Of a DNA stretch of 64,000 nucleotides, positions 25,501 through 32,622 are shown piece after piece. Below the pieces are notes generated by a model. The model saw only the letters and a list, made by a program, of their open reading frames with translations. It was not told the DNA's origin and made no database searches. Within the stretch, counting starts at the first letter, position 1, and each line of letters begins with the position of its first letter. The DNA is from an uncultured Prevotellaceae bacterium (GTDB taxonomy: Bacteria > Bacteroidota > Bacteroidia > Bacteroidales > Bacteroidaceae), in NCBI GenBank assembly GCA_900318915.1, contig ONMI01000003.1:1-64000 (forward strand). Direction: 5' to 3'. Both the position numbers and the translations under genes were made by a program.

Positions 25501-27000
25501 GGTCACCACATAATAGTAGTGGTCGCGGCGGGTGGGCAGGGTCTCGGTGTAGGTGGTGGCGGTGAGGTTCTCGGCCACGGTCACACCGTCGGGATAGCGT
25601 ACTACGGTGTAGTTGATGCTGGCATCGTCGACAGGACCTCCGTTCATAGAGGTGGTGGGAGCTGTCCAGGTAAGGGTGGCGTTGACGGCATCTTCGCTTA
25701 CGGCCACAAGGTCGGTCACGTGGTTGGGCACGTCGGTGCCGGCGTAGCTGTTTACGCGGCGCTCGGGCGAGCGGCCGGCGTCGTTGCCTATCTCAATGGA
25801 GATGGTCACCTTGCCCTGTGCAAGTTCGGGGGTCATGGCCATCTCCTGGCCGGGTTCCACATCGTACGCGGTCTCCTCACCATTGATGGTGACGTAGGCC
25901 TTCAGCGTGCCGCTCAGGGCGCTGCCGTCGGTGCTCGTGGTGGGGACGGTGAAGTTGAGGGTGGTGCCGTCGAAGCTGATGTTGGCGGCGGGGGCGGGAG
26001 CGGCGGGGGCGGCATAGGGGAAGTAGAGACCCATCATGGTGGCCTCTCTGCCGGGGAAGTCGTAGATATGCTCGCCCTTGGCATCGGCGCTCAACTCACA
26101 GGTGGTGAGGTGGCAAACCCAGTCGTTGTCTATATAGGTGTAGTAGAACTTGCCGGTGGTCCAGTCGAAAGCGGCTGTGGTGCCCTGGTTCTGCCAGCTG
26201 TTCACCTTGATGTCGCTCACGATGAGCTCATCGTCGCCCTCGGCGTTGAACTTCTTCAGCTCGCCGGCATAGGTGATGTAGTAGAGTCCGTCGGGACCGG
26301 CGGCCAAAGCGGTGGTGAAGCCTTCGGTACCGCCCAGATTGGTGGAAGCGAAGGTCTCTCCGTCGATCTCAATCAGACCGTCGAAGTTCATCACATAGAA
26401 CTTGTTCTTCACAGGGTCGTAGGTGGCACCGCGGCCGGCGTTGGCCACGTCGGTCTCCACGGTACGCTCCACCTCGCCGGTCTTGGCATTGACGATGGTG
26501 AGCTTCTGCGACTCAAAGCAGTACCACTTGTCGGCTACGCGCACATACATCATGCGGCTGCCAAGGTCGCCGCTGGGCAGGGTCTTGCCTTCCATCTCGG
26601 TATAGAGCGTGGAGGCGGAGTTGAGGTAGAAACCGAACACCTGTCCCTGGGCCATACCTTCGTTCTCGGTGTGGTAGGTGCTGCTCAGGGCACTGTAGAG
26701 ATACGGGTCGTTGGGGAAGCACTCGGGGGCGCTGATGCGCTTGCTCCAGGCGGGAGCCTGGCTCACCTGGGTGCCGCGGTAGGCGTTACCGCCTTTGAGC
26801 GACCAGGCATGGAAGTCCTGCGGAGCAACGTTGTACTTGCTCGTGGGATCCAGACGAACTCCTGTCTTCTGACCTTCCGAGGGGTTGGTCTTGACAGTTG
26901 TACTCGATGTCGTGCGCGGCAGCGTCGGAGCGATGGATTGGGCTACAATCATCGATGCCGACACGGTGGCGACAAACAGTGAAGTAAGTTTTTTGATCAT
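22522..27000 (-). CDS. Very large secreted multidomain protein (Fn3 and jelly-roll modules, C-terminal tail)
   Basis: A 1492-residue protein with signal peptide MIKKLTSLFVATVSASMIVA. The first 300 or so residues look like a beta-propeller (PDGLYYITYAGELKKFN). Several Fn3-type modules follow (PNHVTDLVAVSEDAVNATLTW; PGTVPGLKVKMNDEYKAVVSW, in parts), mixed with choice-of-anchor or jelly-roll segments (DDWLISSDVTGGSDVSFWYR) and a CARDB-like module (VENISLQQKRIEAGETATVKV). The C-terminus carries the shared tail (YYTIDGVRVPK...). No catalytic motif is visible; an adhesin or scaffold is the safest reading. The 365-residue fragment at 54932 is a truncated relative. The start is at the signal peptide. 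The promoter box at 27049-27056 supports it. Confidence 0.8.
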   Translation of the reverse strand: MIKKLTSLFVATVSASMIVAQSIAPTLPRTTSSTTVKTNPSEGQKTGVRLDPTSKYNVAPQDFHAWSLKGGNAYRGTQVSQAPAWSKRISAPECFPNDPYLYSALSSTYHTENEGMAQGQVFGFYLNSASTLYTEMEGKTLPSGDLGSRMMYVRVADKWYCFESQKLTIVNAKTGEVERTVETDVANAGRGATYDPVKNKFYVMNFDGLIEIDGETFASTNLGGTEGFTTALAAGPDGLYYITYAGELKKFNAEGDDELIVSDIKVNSWQNQGTTAAFDWTTGKFYYTYIDNDWVCHLTTCELSADAKGEHIYDFPGREATMMGLYFPYAAPAAPAPAANISFDGTTLNFTVPTTSTDGSALSGTLKAYVTINGEETAYDVEPGQEMAMTPELAQGKVTISIEIGNDAGRSPERRVNSYAGTDVPNHVTDLVAVSEDAVNATLTWTAPTTSMNGGPVDDASINYTVVRYPDGVTVAENLTATTYTETLPTRRDHYYYVVTAYSGTQPGGSYESNKIVGGTLYYPTFVEGFDTQADWDAVTVIDANQDGQTWSYAVTSFGDTYAALAGNGVDNAETGAVSTYDDDYLILLPMELKAGNDYRLTFNTYDQWMTHESMQILLGKDTQITGNEQLVADVDVLGDTKYTYIFNVPEDGEYRLIFHANTVKNSVNIYIDNIGVELYANFEGPDMVTNLTATAGEMGALVNTLTFNAPTTTYQGGALSSISRIDIYKDGSLQAVTSFDAPATGEALTWTDNDVTNGEHTYKVVAFNEQGQGKEALVTNWVGVDVPGTVPGLKVKMNDEYKAVVSWEPVSGVGAHGGYVNPDDVQYVLCRYYEWGWDNHWPEVAGPTSEFTLTDTDYYGWGQEYVKYLVVAKNVAGSSAGDEIGIVLGEPYGMPYSESFDFYGFPQPNQNPWTLFADSYYHAWQIVDGSGMAVKPFDGDKGMLVFSYVAEDSNDQRMTGPRISLKESVQPELSFYLYHGFEAEPEDLTLDIYLNYEDNGFEKAQTVAYNNGVNGWSRVSVPLRNDMKDVQIAFGANAVDASASLFIDQIKIAEGVDYDLAVENISLQQKRIEAGETATVKVDVANYGMKALENATITLLCEDQEVATQTLESLANGATAQVSFDVPTDRRDVGKIFAFTANGACEGDGDSSNNSSSVVRLFTKGNLLPMAENLRGSEDNGQLTLTWDQPTTDEMTDKVTDDFEAYESFIIDGIGDWKTYDGDGTSTVYFGGPEIANAFSPKAWQIWAPEEAGFSLDRFEVLTPHSGNKVIASWAASDGISQTLPSDDWLISSDVTGGSDVSFWYRVPNDGSDPQVFEILYSTTDQESENFIVLDRDSVSGTTEWVKFEYTLPADARYFAVRNCSYGSYTVAFIDDMEYMPLFGSTSKLTLKGYNVYRDGELIATEVSGNNFNDTVIDGVKSVYNVTAVWAEGESKFSNDFESSGVNGINSIATEGQDGHYYTIDGVRVPKTSRGLFIISGNGKTRKVVVK

Positions 27001-27048
27001 AAGCGTTAGTATTAGGGTTGAAAAGTTGATGTTTCCTTCTGTTGGTTG

Positions 27049-27056
27049 CAAAATTA
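27049..27056 (-). promoter_or_regulatory. -7 promoter box for the large secreted protein operon
   Basis: TAATTTTG on the minus strand fits TAnnTTTG. It predicts a start near 27045 and a 45-nt leader. The nested inverted repeat at 27090-27153 lies just upstream. Confidence 0.55.
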
Positions 27057-27089
27057 GGAAATATCTATCTTACAACAAGATATTGGGGG

Positions 27090-27153
27090 TGACAAAATGG
27101 TGACAAGGTCTAATTTTTTTCACTTTTCCCCCAAATTAGACTCCATTTTGTCA
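27090..27153. promoter_or_regulatory. Nested inverted repeat, candidate operator
   Basis: The outer arms TGACAAAATGG / CCATTTTGTCA (27090-27100 / 27143-27153) are perfect, and so are the inner arms GTCTAATTT / AAATTAGAC (27108-27116 / 27133-27141). No T-run follows on either strand, so it is not a standard terminator. It lies between the TPR-HTH regulator and the promoter of the secreted operon, where an operator would be expected. Confidence 0.5.
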
Positions 27154-27181
27154 ATGGCATGCGGGATTTATGCAAAAATCG

Positions 27182-28885
27182 TCAGAATTGCATCACATAA
27201 GTCGACAGGTCGGAAGAAGTGGGCAATTGCAGCTTTTGGCTCAGGCGTATCTTGCGGCGCTTGCAAGAGTCGGGGGTGATGCCCATGAACGAGGCGATTT
27301 CTTTCGTGGAGAGGTTCATGCGCAGAAAGGCCAAAAAGCGGAGGTCGGAGGTGGTGAGGTCGGGGTGCCGCTCTTTGATGCGGCGGATGAAGTCGGGATT
27401 GGCCGACTCGAAATTGATGAGGAAGTCGTTGCTCTTCTCATGGTCCTGCAGCATGTGCTTCAGGTGGAGCATCAGTTCGTTGAGTTTGGGACTGCTGCTG
27501 GTCTTGGCCACCTCGGAAAGGCTCTTGAGCAGGTCTTCGATGAGGGCGTTGCGGGAGGAGACGAAGAGGGTGGTGGCGGAGAGCTCGCGCTTCTTCTGCT
27601 CGAGCGATAGTTCGGTAATCTGCTGTTTGTGGCGGGCCACCTCCTGCTCGTGCAGGGCGGTGAGCTCGGCCTCTTTCATCTGACGCTCCATGAGCAGGCG
27701 TTCCTGCCGCTGGTGTTCCATCTCCATCTCCATGAGCCGCTTGTCTTGCTGGTTCTTGGAGCGCAGAATGCGGGTGCGCTGGTAGGCGATGAGGGCGATG
27801 AGCAGGATGACGCAGATGAGCAGGCCGATGATGTAGCGGTGCTGGCGCAGGTAGGTCTCATTGCGCTCCATGTCGCTGCGCAACTGGATCACGTCTTCTC
27901 TGATGCGCTCGTTTTCCGACAACTGGTGGTCGTGCAGCAGGCTGAGCGAGTCTTTGTAGTAGATGACGGAGTCTTTCATCCGCAGGGCAAGCTGGTGGTG
28001 CCCCTGCCGCTGGTAGATGATGGCCAACTTGTCGTAGAGCCAGGGCTTGTTGCGGGCAGATGCCGTGGCGAGGGCTTCGCTGGAGTAGGCGAGGGCCTTG
28101 GCATATTCTCCCCGCTCTGTGAAGATTTCAATGAGGTATATCAGCACGGTGGTGCGGTCGTTGTTGTGTACGTTCTGGCACGCCAGGATGCTGTCGGCCA
28201 GGGCGGTTACCTCGTCGTAGCGGTGCTGCATCATGTAGGTCTCGGTGCGGATGGTACGGGCCGAGGAGAGCTGAATGGTGTCGTGGGGATTGGTCCACCG
28301 CTCCGCCTGCCCGATGTATTGCAGGGCTTTCGCCCATTCTTTCTTCTTGTTGCTGATGAGGGCCAGGTTGCTGGCATAGCTGGCAATGGAAATGGAGTCT
28401 TTGGCATGCAGGGCCTGGCGGTAGCACTTGTCGAGTATCTCGGCCGCTTTGTCGAAGTTGTTCTCCTCGAAGTAGACACCGGCGATGCCCACCTGTACCT
28501 GGTCGAGCCGCTGTTGCGACATCTTGTGCTTCACACAGATGTCGTGGGCGGCATAGTAGCAGTTGAGTGCCTCGCCGAATTCGGAGATGTAGAAATAGCA
28601 GATGCCCATGTCGTAGGTGGCCAGATAGAGCAGGTCGGGCAGATGCTCGCTTTGCGCTATCTGCTGGGCGCCCATGAAGTGCTGTATGGCGTCGGCGAAA
28701 TGTTCCTTGCTCACATCGGCCTCGCCCAGACGTATCAGACTGTCGGCCTCCTCAGCCTTGCTTTTGGCGGTGCTGACGAAGGGGGCCGCCAGCATCATCG
28801 CCACGGCCATGCACACGGCTGTGAGCCTGGCCGGCAAGGTGGCTGCGGCCGGGCGGCTGGGCGCTGTATGGGACTTTGTGTGCAT
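27182..28885 (-). CDS. Membrane TPR protein with C-terminal LuxR-like helix-turn-helix
   Basis: A 567-residue protein. The N-terminal export signal (about residues 15-40) is followed by periplasmic tetratricopeptide repeats (about 45-320: FADAIQHFMGAQQIAQ, KEWAKALQYIGQAERW). One membrane helix (IIGLLICVILLIALIAYQ, near 350) comes next, then a cytosolic coiled coil (RQERLLMERQMKEAELTALH), and finally a C-terminal HTH (DLTTSDLRFLAFLRMNLSTK, then EIASFMGITPDSCKRRKIRL). Bacteroidota use such proteins as one-piece sensors whose DNA-binding end faces the cytoplasm. Its position just upstream of the secreted-protein operon, next to a nested inverted repeat, suggests local control; this is inference. 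A terminator lies between it and the DUF349 gene, and no good -7 box is seen, so its promoter is unclear. Confidence 0.8.
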   Translation of the reverse strand: MHTKSHTAPSRPAAATLPARLTAVCMAVAMMLAAPFVSTAKSKAEEADSLIRLGEADVSKEHFADAIQHFMGAQQIAQSEHLPDLLYLATYDMGICYFYISEFGEALNCYYAAHDICVKHKMSQQRLDQVQVGIAGVYFEENNFDKAAEILDKCYRQALHAKDSISIASYASNLALISNKKKEWAKALQYIGQAERWTNPHDTIQLSSARTIRTETYMMQHRYDEVTALADSILACQNVHNNDRTTVLIYLIEIFTERGEYAKALAYSSEALATASARNKPWLYDKLAIIYQRQGHHQLALRMKDSVIYYKDSLSLLHDHQLSENERIREDVIQLRSDMERNETYLRQHRYIIGLLICVILLIALIAYQRTRILRSKNQQDKRLMEMEMEHQRQERLLMERQMKEAELTALHEQEVARHKQQITELSLEQKKRELSATTLFVSSRNALIEDLLKSLSEVAKTSSSPKLNELMLHLKHMLQDHEKSNDFLINFESANPDFIRRIKERHPDLTTSDLRFLAFLRMNLSTKEIASFMGITPDSCKRRKIRLSQKLQLPTSSDLSTYVMQF

Positions 28886-28898
28886 GGCGGTTCAAAAA

Positions 28899-28926
28899 AC
28901 ACCGGTGTGGAAATCCGCACCGGTGT
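28899..28926 (-). terminator. Intrinsic terminator after the DUF349 gene
   Basis: ACACCGGTG / CACCGGTGT form a 9-bp stem with a 10-nt loop. On the minus strand it is followed by a run of T. It ends the DUF349 transcript just before the TPR-HTH gene. Confidence 0.8.
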
Positions 28927-28962
28927 GTAGGGTATGTATGGCCTGTATGTCAGGCGCGTGTC

Positions 28963-30999
28963 TTACTGCTCTTCGGCCTCGTCTTCGCTGTCGTTCTCGG
29001 CATCGATGGCCTTGATTTGCTCCTTTATCAGGGCAAGTTCGTCTTTCAGCTTCTGCACCTTGCGGTTCATCTCGTCGATGAGGGAACTGCCCTTCTTGCT
29101 CGATACGTTGAGGAAGCCCAGGTTGTTTTCGTAGGTCTGGATTTCCTGTTTCAGGTTCTCGTAGCGGCGCATCATGCGGGTGCGCTCGTTGTCGAGAGCA
29201 TTGGCACCCTTCTCGGCCACATTGCGCAGGTTGTTGCGGAAATTGTTCATGCGGCGGCGCTGCACGGTGATATTGAACTCCTTGTAGAGTTTGTCGAGCA
29301 CGGCGCGGTATTCCTCGTAGAGCTTGTCCTTCTCGCGGTAGGGCACGTGACCCACCTCGTTGTATTCGCTCACCAGCTCGTTCACCTGGTCCTGTGCGTC
29401 GCCGGCTTCGTCGCTTTCGGCTATCTGGCGCAACTTCTCAATGATTTCGCGCTTCTTGGCCAAATTGGCGCGCTCTTCGTTGCGGGTGCCGGCATTGGCG
29501 GCGTTGCGGGCCTCGAAGAAGTGGTTGCAGGCATCGAGGAATTCCTTCCAGAGCTGGTCGCCCAGACGCTTGGGCACCATGCCGATGGTCTTCCATTCTT
29601 TCTGAAGGGCGATGAGCTTGTCGGAGGTCGACTTCCAATCGGTGCTGTCCTTCAAGGCTTGTGCCTGTGCCACGAGGGCGCGTTTCTTGTCGGCATTGGC
29701 GGCAAACTGTCCCTTCATGTCCTTGAAGAACTGGGTCTTGCGGCCGAAGAAATCGTCGCAGGCGGCGCGGAAACGCTCGAATATCTTCACATTCATCTTC
29801 TGCGGGGCAAAACCGATGGTCTTCCATTCTGCCTGCAGGGCGATGATTTCCTTGGTGTGGCGCTCCCAGTCGGCAGCACCCTTGTTCTCTTCCTTGGCAA
29901 TAGCTTCCACCTTCTCGCACAGCTCGGTCTTTTTCTTCAGATTCTCCTCTTCCTTGGAACGGAGATTCTCGAAGTGCTGCTGGTGGCGCTTGTTGATGAC
30001 CGTAGAGGCGGCCTTGAAACGGGCCCATACCTCCTCGCGCAGGTCTCTGGCCACAGGGCCTGCCTCGCGGTACTGCTGGTGCAGTTCCTGCAACTGGTGG
30101 AAGGCGCTTATCACGTCGGGTTCCTCGGCCAGTTTCTCAGCGGCTTCGCAGATCTTAATCTTCAGGTCGAGGTTCTTCTTGAAGTCGTACTCACGGGCCT
30201 CACTGTTGAGCTTGAGCAGGTCGTAGAACTGCTGCTCGTAGTGGTGGTAGTTGTTCCAGAGCTCTTTCGACTTCTCGGCAGGCACCGACTTGATGTCTTT
30301 CCACTCCTGCTGCAGCTTCTTGAATTCGGAGAAACGGCGGTTGGCCTCCTCGGGCGAGGTAATCATGCCCTTGATCTCTTCCAAAATCTCGAGTTTACGG
30401 GCCAGATTGGCGGCCTTCTCTTTCTCTTGCTCCTGGAAGAGGCGGGAACGCTTCTCCTTGATGAGTCCCATCTCGGCCTTGAACATTTCCTCGGTCTCGT
30501 CGGGATGTATCTGATAGCTCTCAGGTTCACCGCCCTTCTCAAGGTATTCCTTCTGGTCGGCTTCACGCTCGGCGGAGAGAAGTTTGTAGTAGGATGTCTT
30601 CAGGTGCTCCACCTCTTCCTTGGTGGGGGTCTCGTTGTTGTGGGCAAGTTCCTTCACCCGTTCCAGCACTTCCTGCCGCGTGGTGTATACTTTCTTCTCG
30701 GCGGGCTCGGCTTCAGCCACAGGCTCCTCGGCAGCTGCGGGCTCAGCCACAGGCTCCTCGGACGCCGGTTCTTCAGCGGCCACGGGCTCTTCTACCACAG
30801 CAGGCTCTGCCACGGGTTCCTCGGCGGGTGCCTCGGGCTCAGCGGCCACTTCTTCTGCCGGCTCGGCAGGTGCTACTTCGGCAGGTGCTGCTTCGGCGGG
30901 AGCTGCGGGCTCGACGGGTGCCTCGGCGTTGGTATCCACTACTTTTTTCTCTTCTTCCTGATTTCCCTGGATAAGGGCATTCTCTTGAGAGTCCATCAT
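28963..30999 (-). CDS. DUF349 domain-containing coiled-coil protein
   Basis: A 678-residue cytosolic protein. Residues 15-115 are Ala/Glu/Pro/Val-rich low complexity (PAEPAEEVAAEPEAPAEEP). The rest consists of repeated roughly 70-residue helical DUF349 units with the core LQ.EWK.IG..P (for example LQAEWKTIGFAPQKMNVKIF, LQKEWKTIGMVPKRLGDQLW), ending in a charged coiled coil and an acidic tail. DUF349 proteins are widespread and poorly understood. There is no signal peptide. Two adjacent ATGs (30999, 30996) are possible. The promoter box is at 31046-31053. It is transcribed alone, ending at the terminator at 28899. Confidence 0.88.
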   Translation of the reverse strand: MMDSQENALIQGNQEEEKKVVDTNAEAPVEPAAPAEAAPAEVAPAEPAEEVAAEPEAPAEEPVAEPAVVEEPVAAEEPASEEPVAEPAAAEEPVAEAEPAEKKVYTTRQEVLERVKELAHNNETPTKEEVEHLKTSYYKLLSAEREADQKEYLEKGGEPESYQIHPDETEEMFKAEMGLIKEKRSRLFQEQEKEKAANLARKLEILEEIKGMITSPEEANRRFSEFKKLQQEWKDIKSVPAEKSKELWNNYHHYEQQFYDLLKLNSEAREYDFKKNLDLKIKICEAAEKLAEEPDVISAFHQLQELHQQYREAGPVARDLREEVWARFKAASTVINKRHQQHFENLRSKEEENLKKKTELCEKVEAIAKEENKGAADWERHTKEIIALQAEWKTIGFAPQKMNVKIFERFRAACDDFFGRKTQFFKDMKGQFAANADKKRALVAQAQALKDSTDWKSTSDKLIALQKEWKTIGMVPKRLGDQLWKEFLDACNHFFEARNAANAGTRNEERANLAKKREIIEKLRQIAESDEAGDAQDQVNELVSEYNEVGHVPYREKDKLYEEYRAVLDKLYKEFNITVQRRRMNNFRNNLRNVAEKGANALDNERTRMMRRYENLKQEIQTYENNLGFLNVSSKKGSSLIDEMNRKVQKLKDELALIKEQIKAIDAENDSEDEAEEQ

Positions 31000-31045
31000 G
31001 TCACTTAAGGTTTATGATTCGGTAATATCACAAAATTTCAAGTTG

Positions 31046-31053
31046 CAAACTTA
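31046..31053 (-). promoter_or_regulatory. -7 promoter box for the DUF349 gene
   Basis: TAAGTTTG on the minus strand fits TAnnTTTG; the predicted leader is about 43 nt. Confidence 0.55.
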
Positions 31054-31147
31054 ACTAAAAAAAATTAAAAGACCTAATTTTTGTTGACTTTTTTTTGAAT
31101 TTTCTTTTTCGGCAACTTTTTTCCCCTTTCGGGCAGTAGAAAAAAAG

Positions 31148-31188
31148 GTGGGTCCTATTAATTCGCTCGTGCTGATAATAGGACCCAC
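31148..31188 (-). terminator. Intrinsic terminator after corA
   Basis: GTGGGTCCTATTA / TAATAGGACCCAC form a perfect 13-bp stem with a 15-nt loop, followed on the minus strand by a T-run. It starts 9 nt after the corA stop. Confidence 0.85.
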
Positions 31189-31196
31189 TAATATTG

Positions 31197-32123
31197 TCAG
31201 ATAAGCCTTTTATGTCGGAAGATGGCCCAGAAGAGCAGAGAGACAAAGGCGGAAATGACGAGAGCGATGGCAAATCCGTACTTGCTGTCTTCCATGCCGT
31301 TGATGAGGTTCATACCGAAGAGGCTGGCCACGAGGGTGGGGAACATGAGCACGATGGACACCGAGGTGAGGGTACGCATCACAGTGTTCATGTTGTTGTT
31401 GATGATGCTTGAGTAGGTGTCCATGGTCGACTCGAGAATATCGCTGTAGATGTTCGACGTCTCGCGCGCCTGACTCATCTCGATGTTCACGTCTTCTATC
31501 AAGTCGGCGTCCAACTCGTCGACCTGCAGCTTGAATTTCAGTTTGGATAGCAGGTTCTCGTTGCCGCGTATGGAGGTGACGAAATAGGTGAGCGAGTCTT
31601 GCAGACGGCTCAGGCCGATAAGGCTCTCGTTGTTGATGTCGTGGTCGAGGTTGCGCTTGGCCTTCTCGATGAGGCCGTTGATTTGTTTGAGCCGCTTCAG
31701 GTACCATACGGCCGAGGAGAGGAAAAGCCGGAAAATCATGTCCACATAGTCGGTGAATCCCTCGCCGCGTTTCTGCTGGTAGCTCACGAAGTCGATCATC
31801 ATGTTGGTCTCATAGTAGCACACGGTGATGGTGACGTCGCGTTTGTGGATGATACCGAGCGGCACGGTGGTATAAGGTGTGCGCGAGCGTATCTCCTTGA
31901 CATAGGGGATACGGAGGATAATGAGCATCCAGCCGTCGTCGTACTCATAACGGGCACGCTCGTCGGTATCGCTGATGTCGGAAAGAAAGTAGTCGGGTAT
32001 CTCGAAACGCTTCTCCAGCATGGCCCTGTCCTCATCGGTAGGACAAGTCACCTGAATCCAGCAATTGGGCTGCCATTCCTGAATGGCGGTGAGCCCTTTG
32101 GTAGTATTCCAATATGTCTTCAT
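31197..32123 (-). CDS. CorA-family magnesium transporter
   Basis: A 308-residue protein with the CorA layout: a large N-terminal cytosolic domain (about 1-240) with a long stalk helix, two C-terminal membrane helices, and the signature GMN in LFGMNLINGMED at the end of the first helix. CorA forms pentamers that carry Mg2+ (some members Co2+, Ni2+ or Zn2+) into the cell. The C-terminus is short and basic (FRHKRLI). It is monocistronic: promoter at 32331-32338, terminator at 31148-31188, and an unusually long leader of about 200 nt with strong secondary structure. Confidence 0.92.
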   Translation of the reverse strand: MKTYWNTTKGLTAIQEWQPNCWIQVTCPTDEDRAMLEKRFEIPDYFLSDISDTDERARYEYDDGWMLIILRIPYVKEIRSRTPYTTVPLGIIHKRDVTITVCYYETNMMIDFVSYQQKRGEGFTDYVDMIFRLFLSSAVWYLKRLKQINGLIEKAKRNLDHDINNESLIGLSRLQDSLTYFVTSIRGNENLLSKLKFKLQVDELDADLIEDVNIEMSQARETSNIYSDILESTMDTYSSIINNNMNTVMRTLTSVSIVLMFPTLVASLFGMNLINGMEDSKYGFAIALVISAFVSLLFWAIFRHKRLI

Positions 32124-32327
32124 AAGCCAGTCTCCTTGCTCTTGTTGGGCAGAATAGGCGTAAGGGGACGGCCTCTGAAGCGAGGACTATCCTCTACGCC
32201 GGTAAGCTAAGCTTTCCGCGTGATAATCGTCCATTTCTATTGATTGTCTATTTAAACATGTGCCGGCGGGCGGTTGCCTTTTGCACACACTCTCAGTGCG
32301 GAATGTGGCCGGCGTTATCAATTCACG
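32124..32327 (-). promoter_or_regulatory. Long structured 5' leader of corA (candidate cis-acting RNA)
   Basis: On the minus strand the transcript from about 32327 to the ATG is some 200 nt. Near its 3' end it folds as GCGTA...TACGC (32195-32199 / 32158-32162) enclosing the hairpin GAGGA-TAG-TCCTC (32182-32194). GGACG (32228-32232) can pair with CGTCC (32166-32170), an alternative long-range pairing. The 5' half contains two GCCGGC blocks. I see none of the conserved M-box sequence blocks. A metal-sensing function is inference from the gene it precedes. Confidence 0.45.
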
Positions 32328-32330
32328 TTG

Positions 32331-32338
32331 CAAATTTA
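32331..32338 (-). promoter_or_regulatory. -7 promoter box for corA
   Basis: TAAATTTG on the minus strand fits TAnnTTTG and lies about 210 nt upstream of the corA ATG. Confidence 0.55.
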
Positions 32339-32451
32339 CGCATTTTTCTCTAAAAAACTGCATTTTGCCGCCATTTTTGTGCTTTTCGGCATCATTAATC
32401 TTTCCATAACCTCTCCATTCCCAAACCTTCTCCTCGTCTAATATAAAAATG

Positions 32452-32578
32452 TTTCCATTTTAATCTTTCATCTTTAATTCTTCATTTTTCTTCTTTTATC
32501 TCCCCATTTTCTCAATTTCTCATTTTCTCATTTTAATTTTTAATCTTTAATTTTTAATATTTCATCTTTAAAAAAACC
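32452..32578. repeat. 127-nt G-free tract with TTTNATCTTT-type repeats
   Basis: The plus strand has no G at all over 127 bases. It is built from motifs such as TAATCTTTCATCTTTAATTC and TTTTTAATCTTTAATTTTTAA. A shorter relative lies at about 40355-40393. It occupies the gap between the corA promoter and the pepD terminator. There is no ORF and no stable hairpin. Confidence 0.7.
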
Positions 32579-32603
32579 GCCACGGCTTCAAAAGCCGTGG
32601 CGG
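32577..32603 (-). terminator. Intrinsic terminator after pepD
   Basis: CCGCCACGGCTT / AAGCCGTGGCGG form a 12-bp stem with a 3-nt loop, followed by T-runs in both directions. It starts about 20 nt after the pepD stop. Confidence 0.85.
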
Positions 32604-32622
32604 GTTTTTAAACTGGTCTATT

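Noticed and set aside
23203..26982. 1259-codon plus-strand ORF
   Set aside because: Antisense to the 1492-residue secreted protein; its Gly/Val/His-rich content comes from the complementary codons. No promoter or recognisable domain.
32124..32327. M-box magnesium riboswitch before corA
   Set aside because: The conserved M-box sequence blocks are not visible, so only an unnamed structured leader is claimed.
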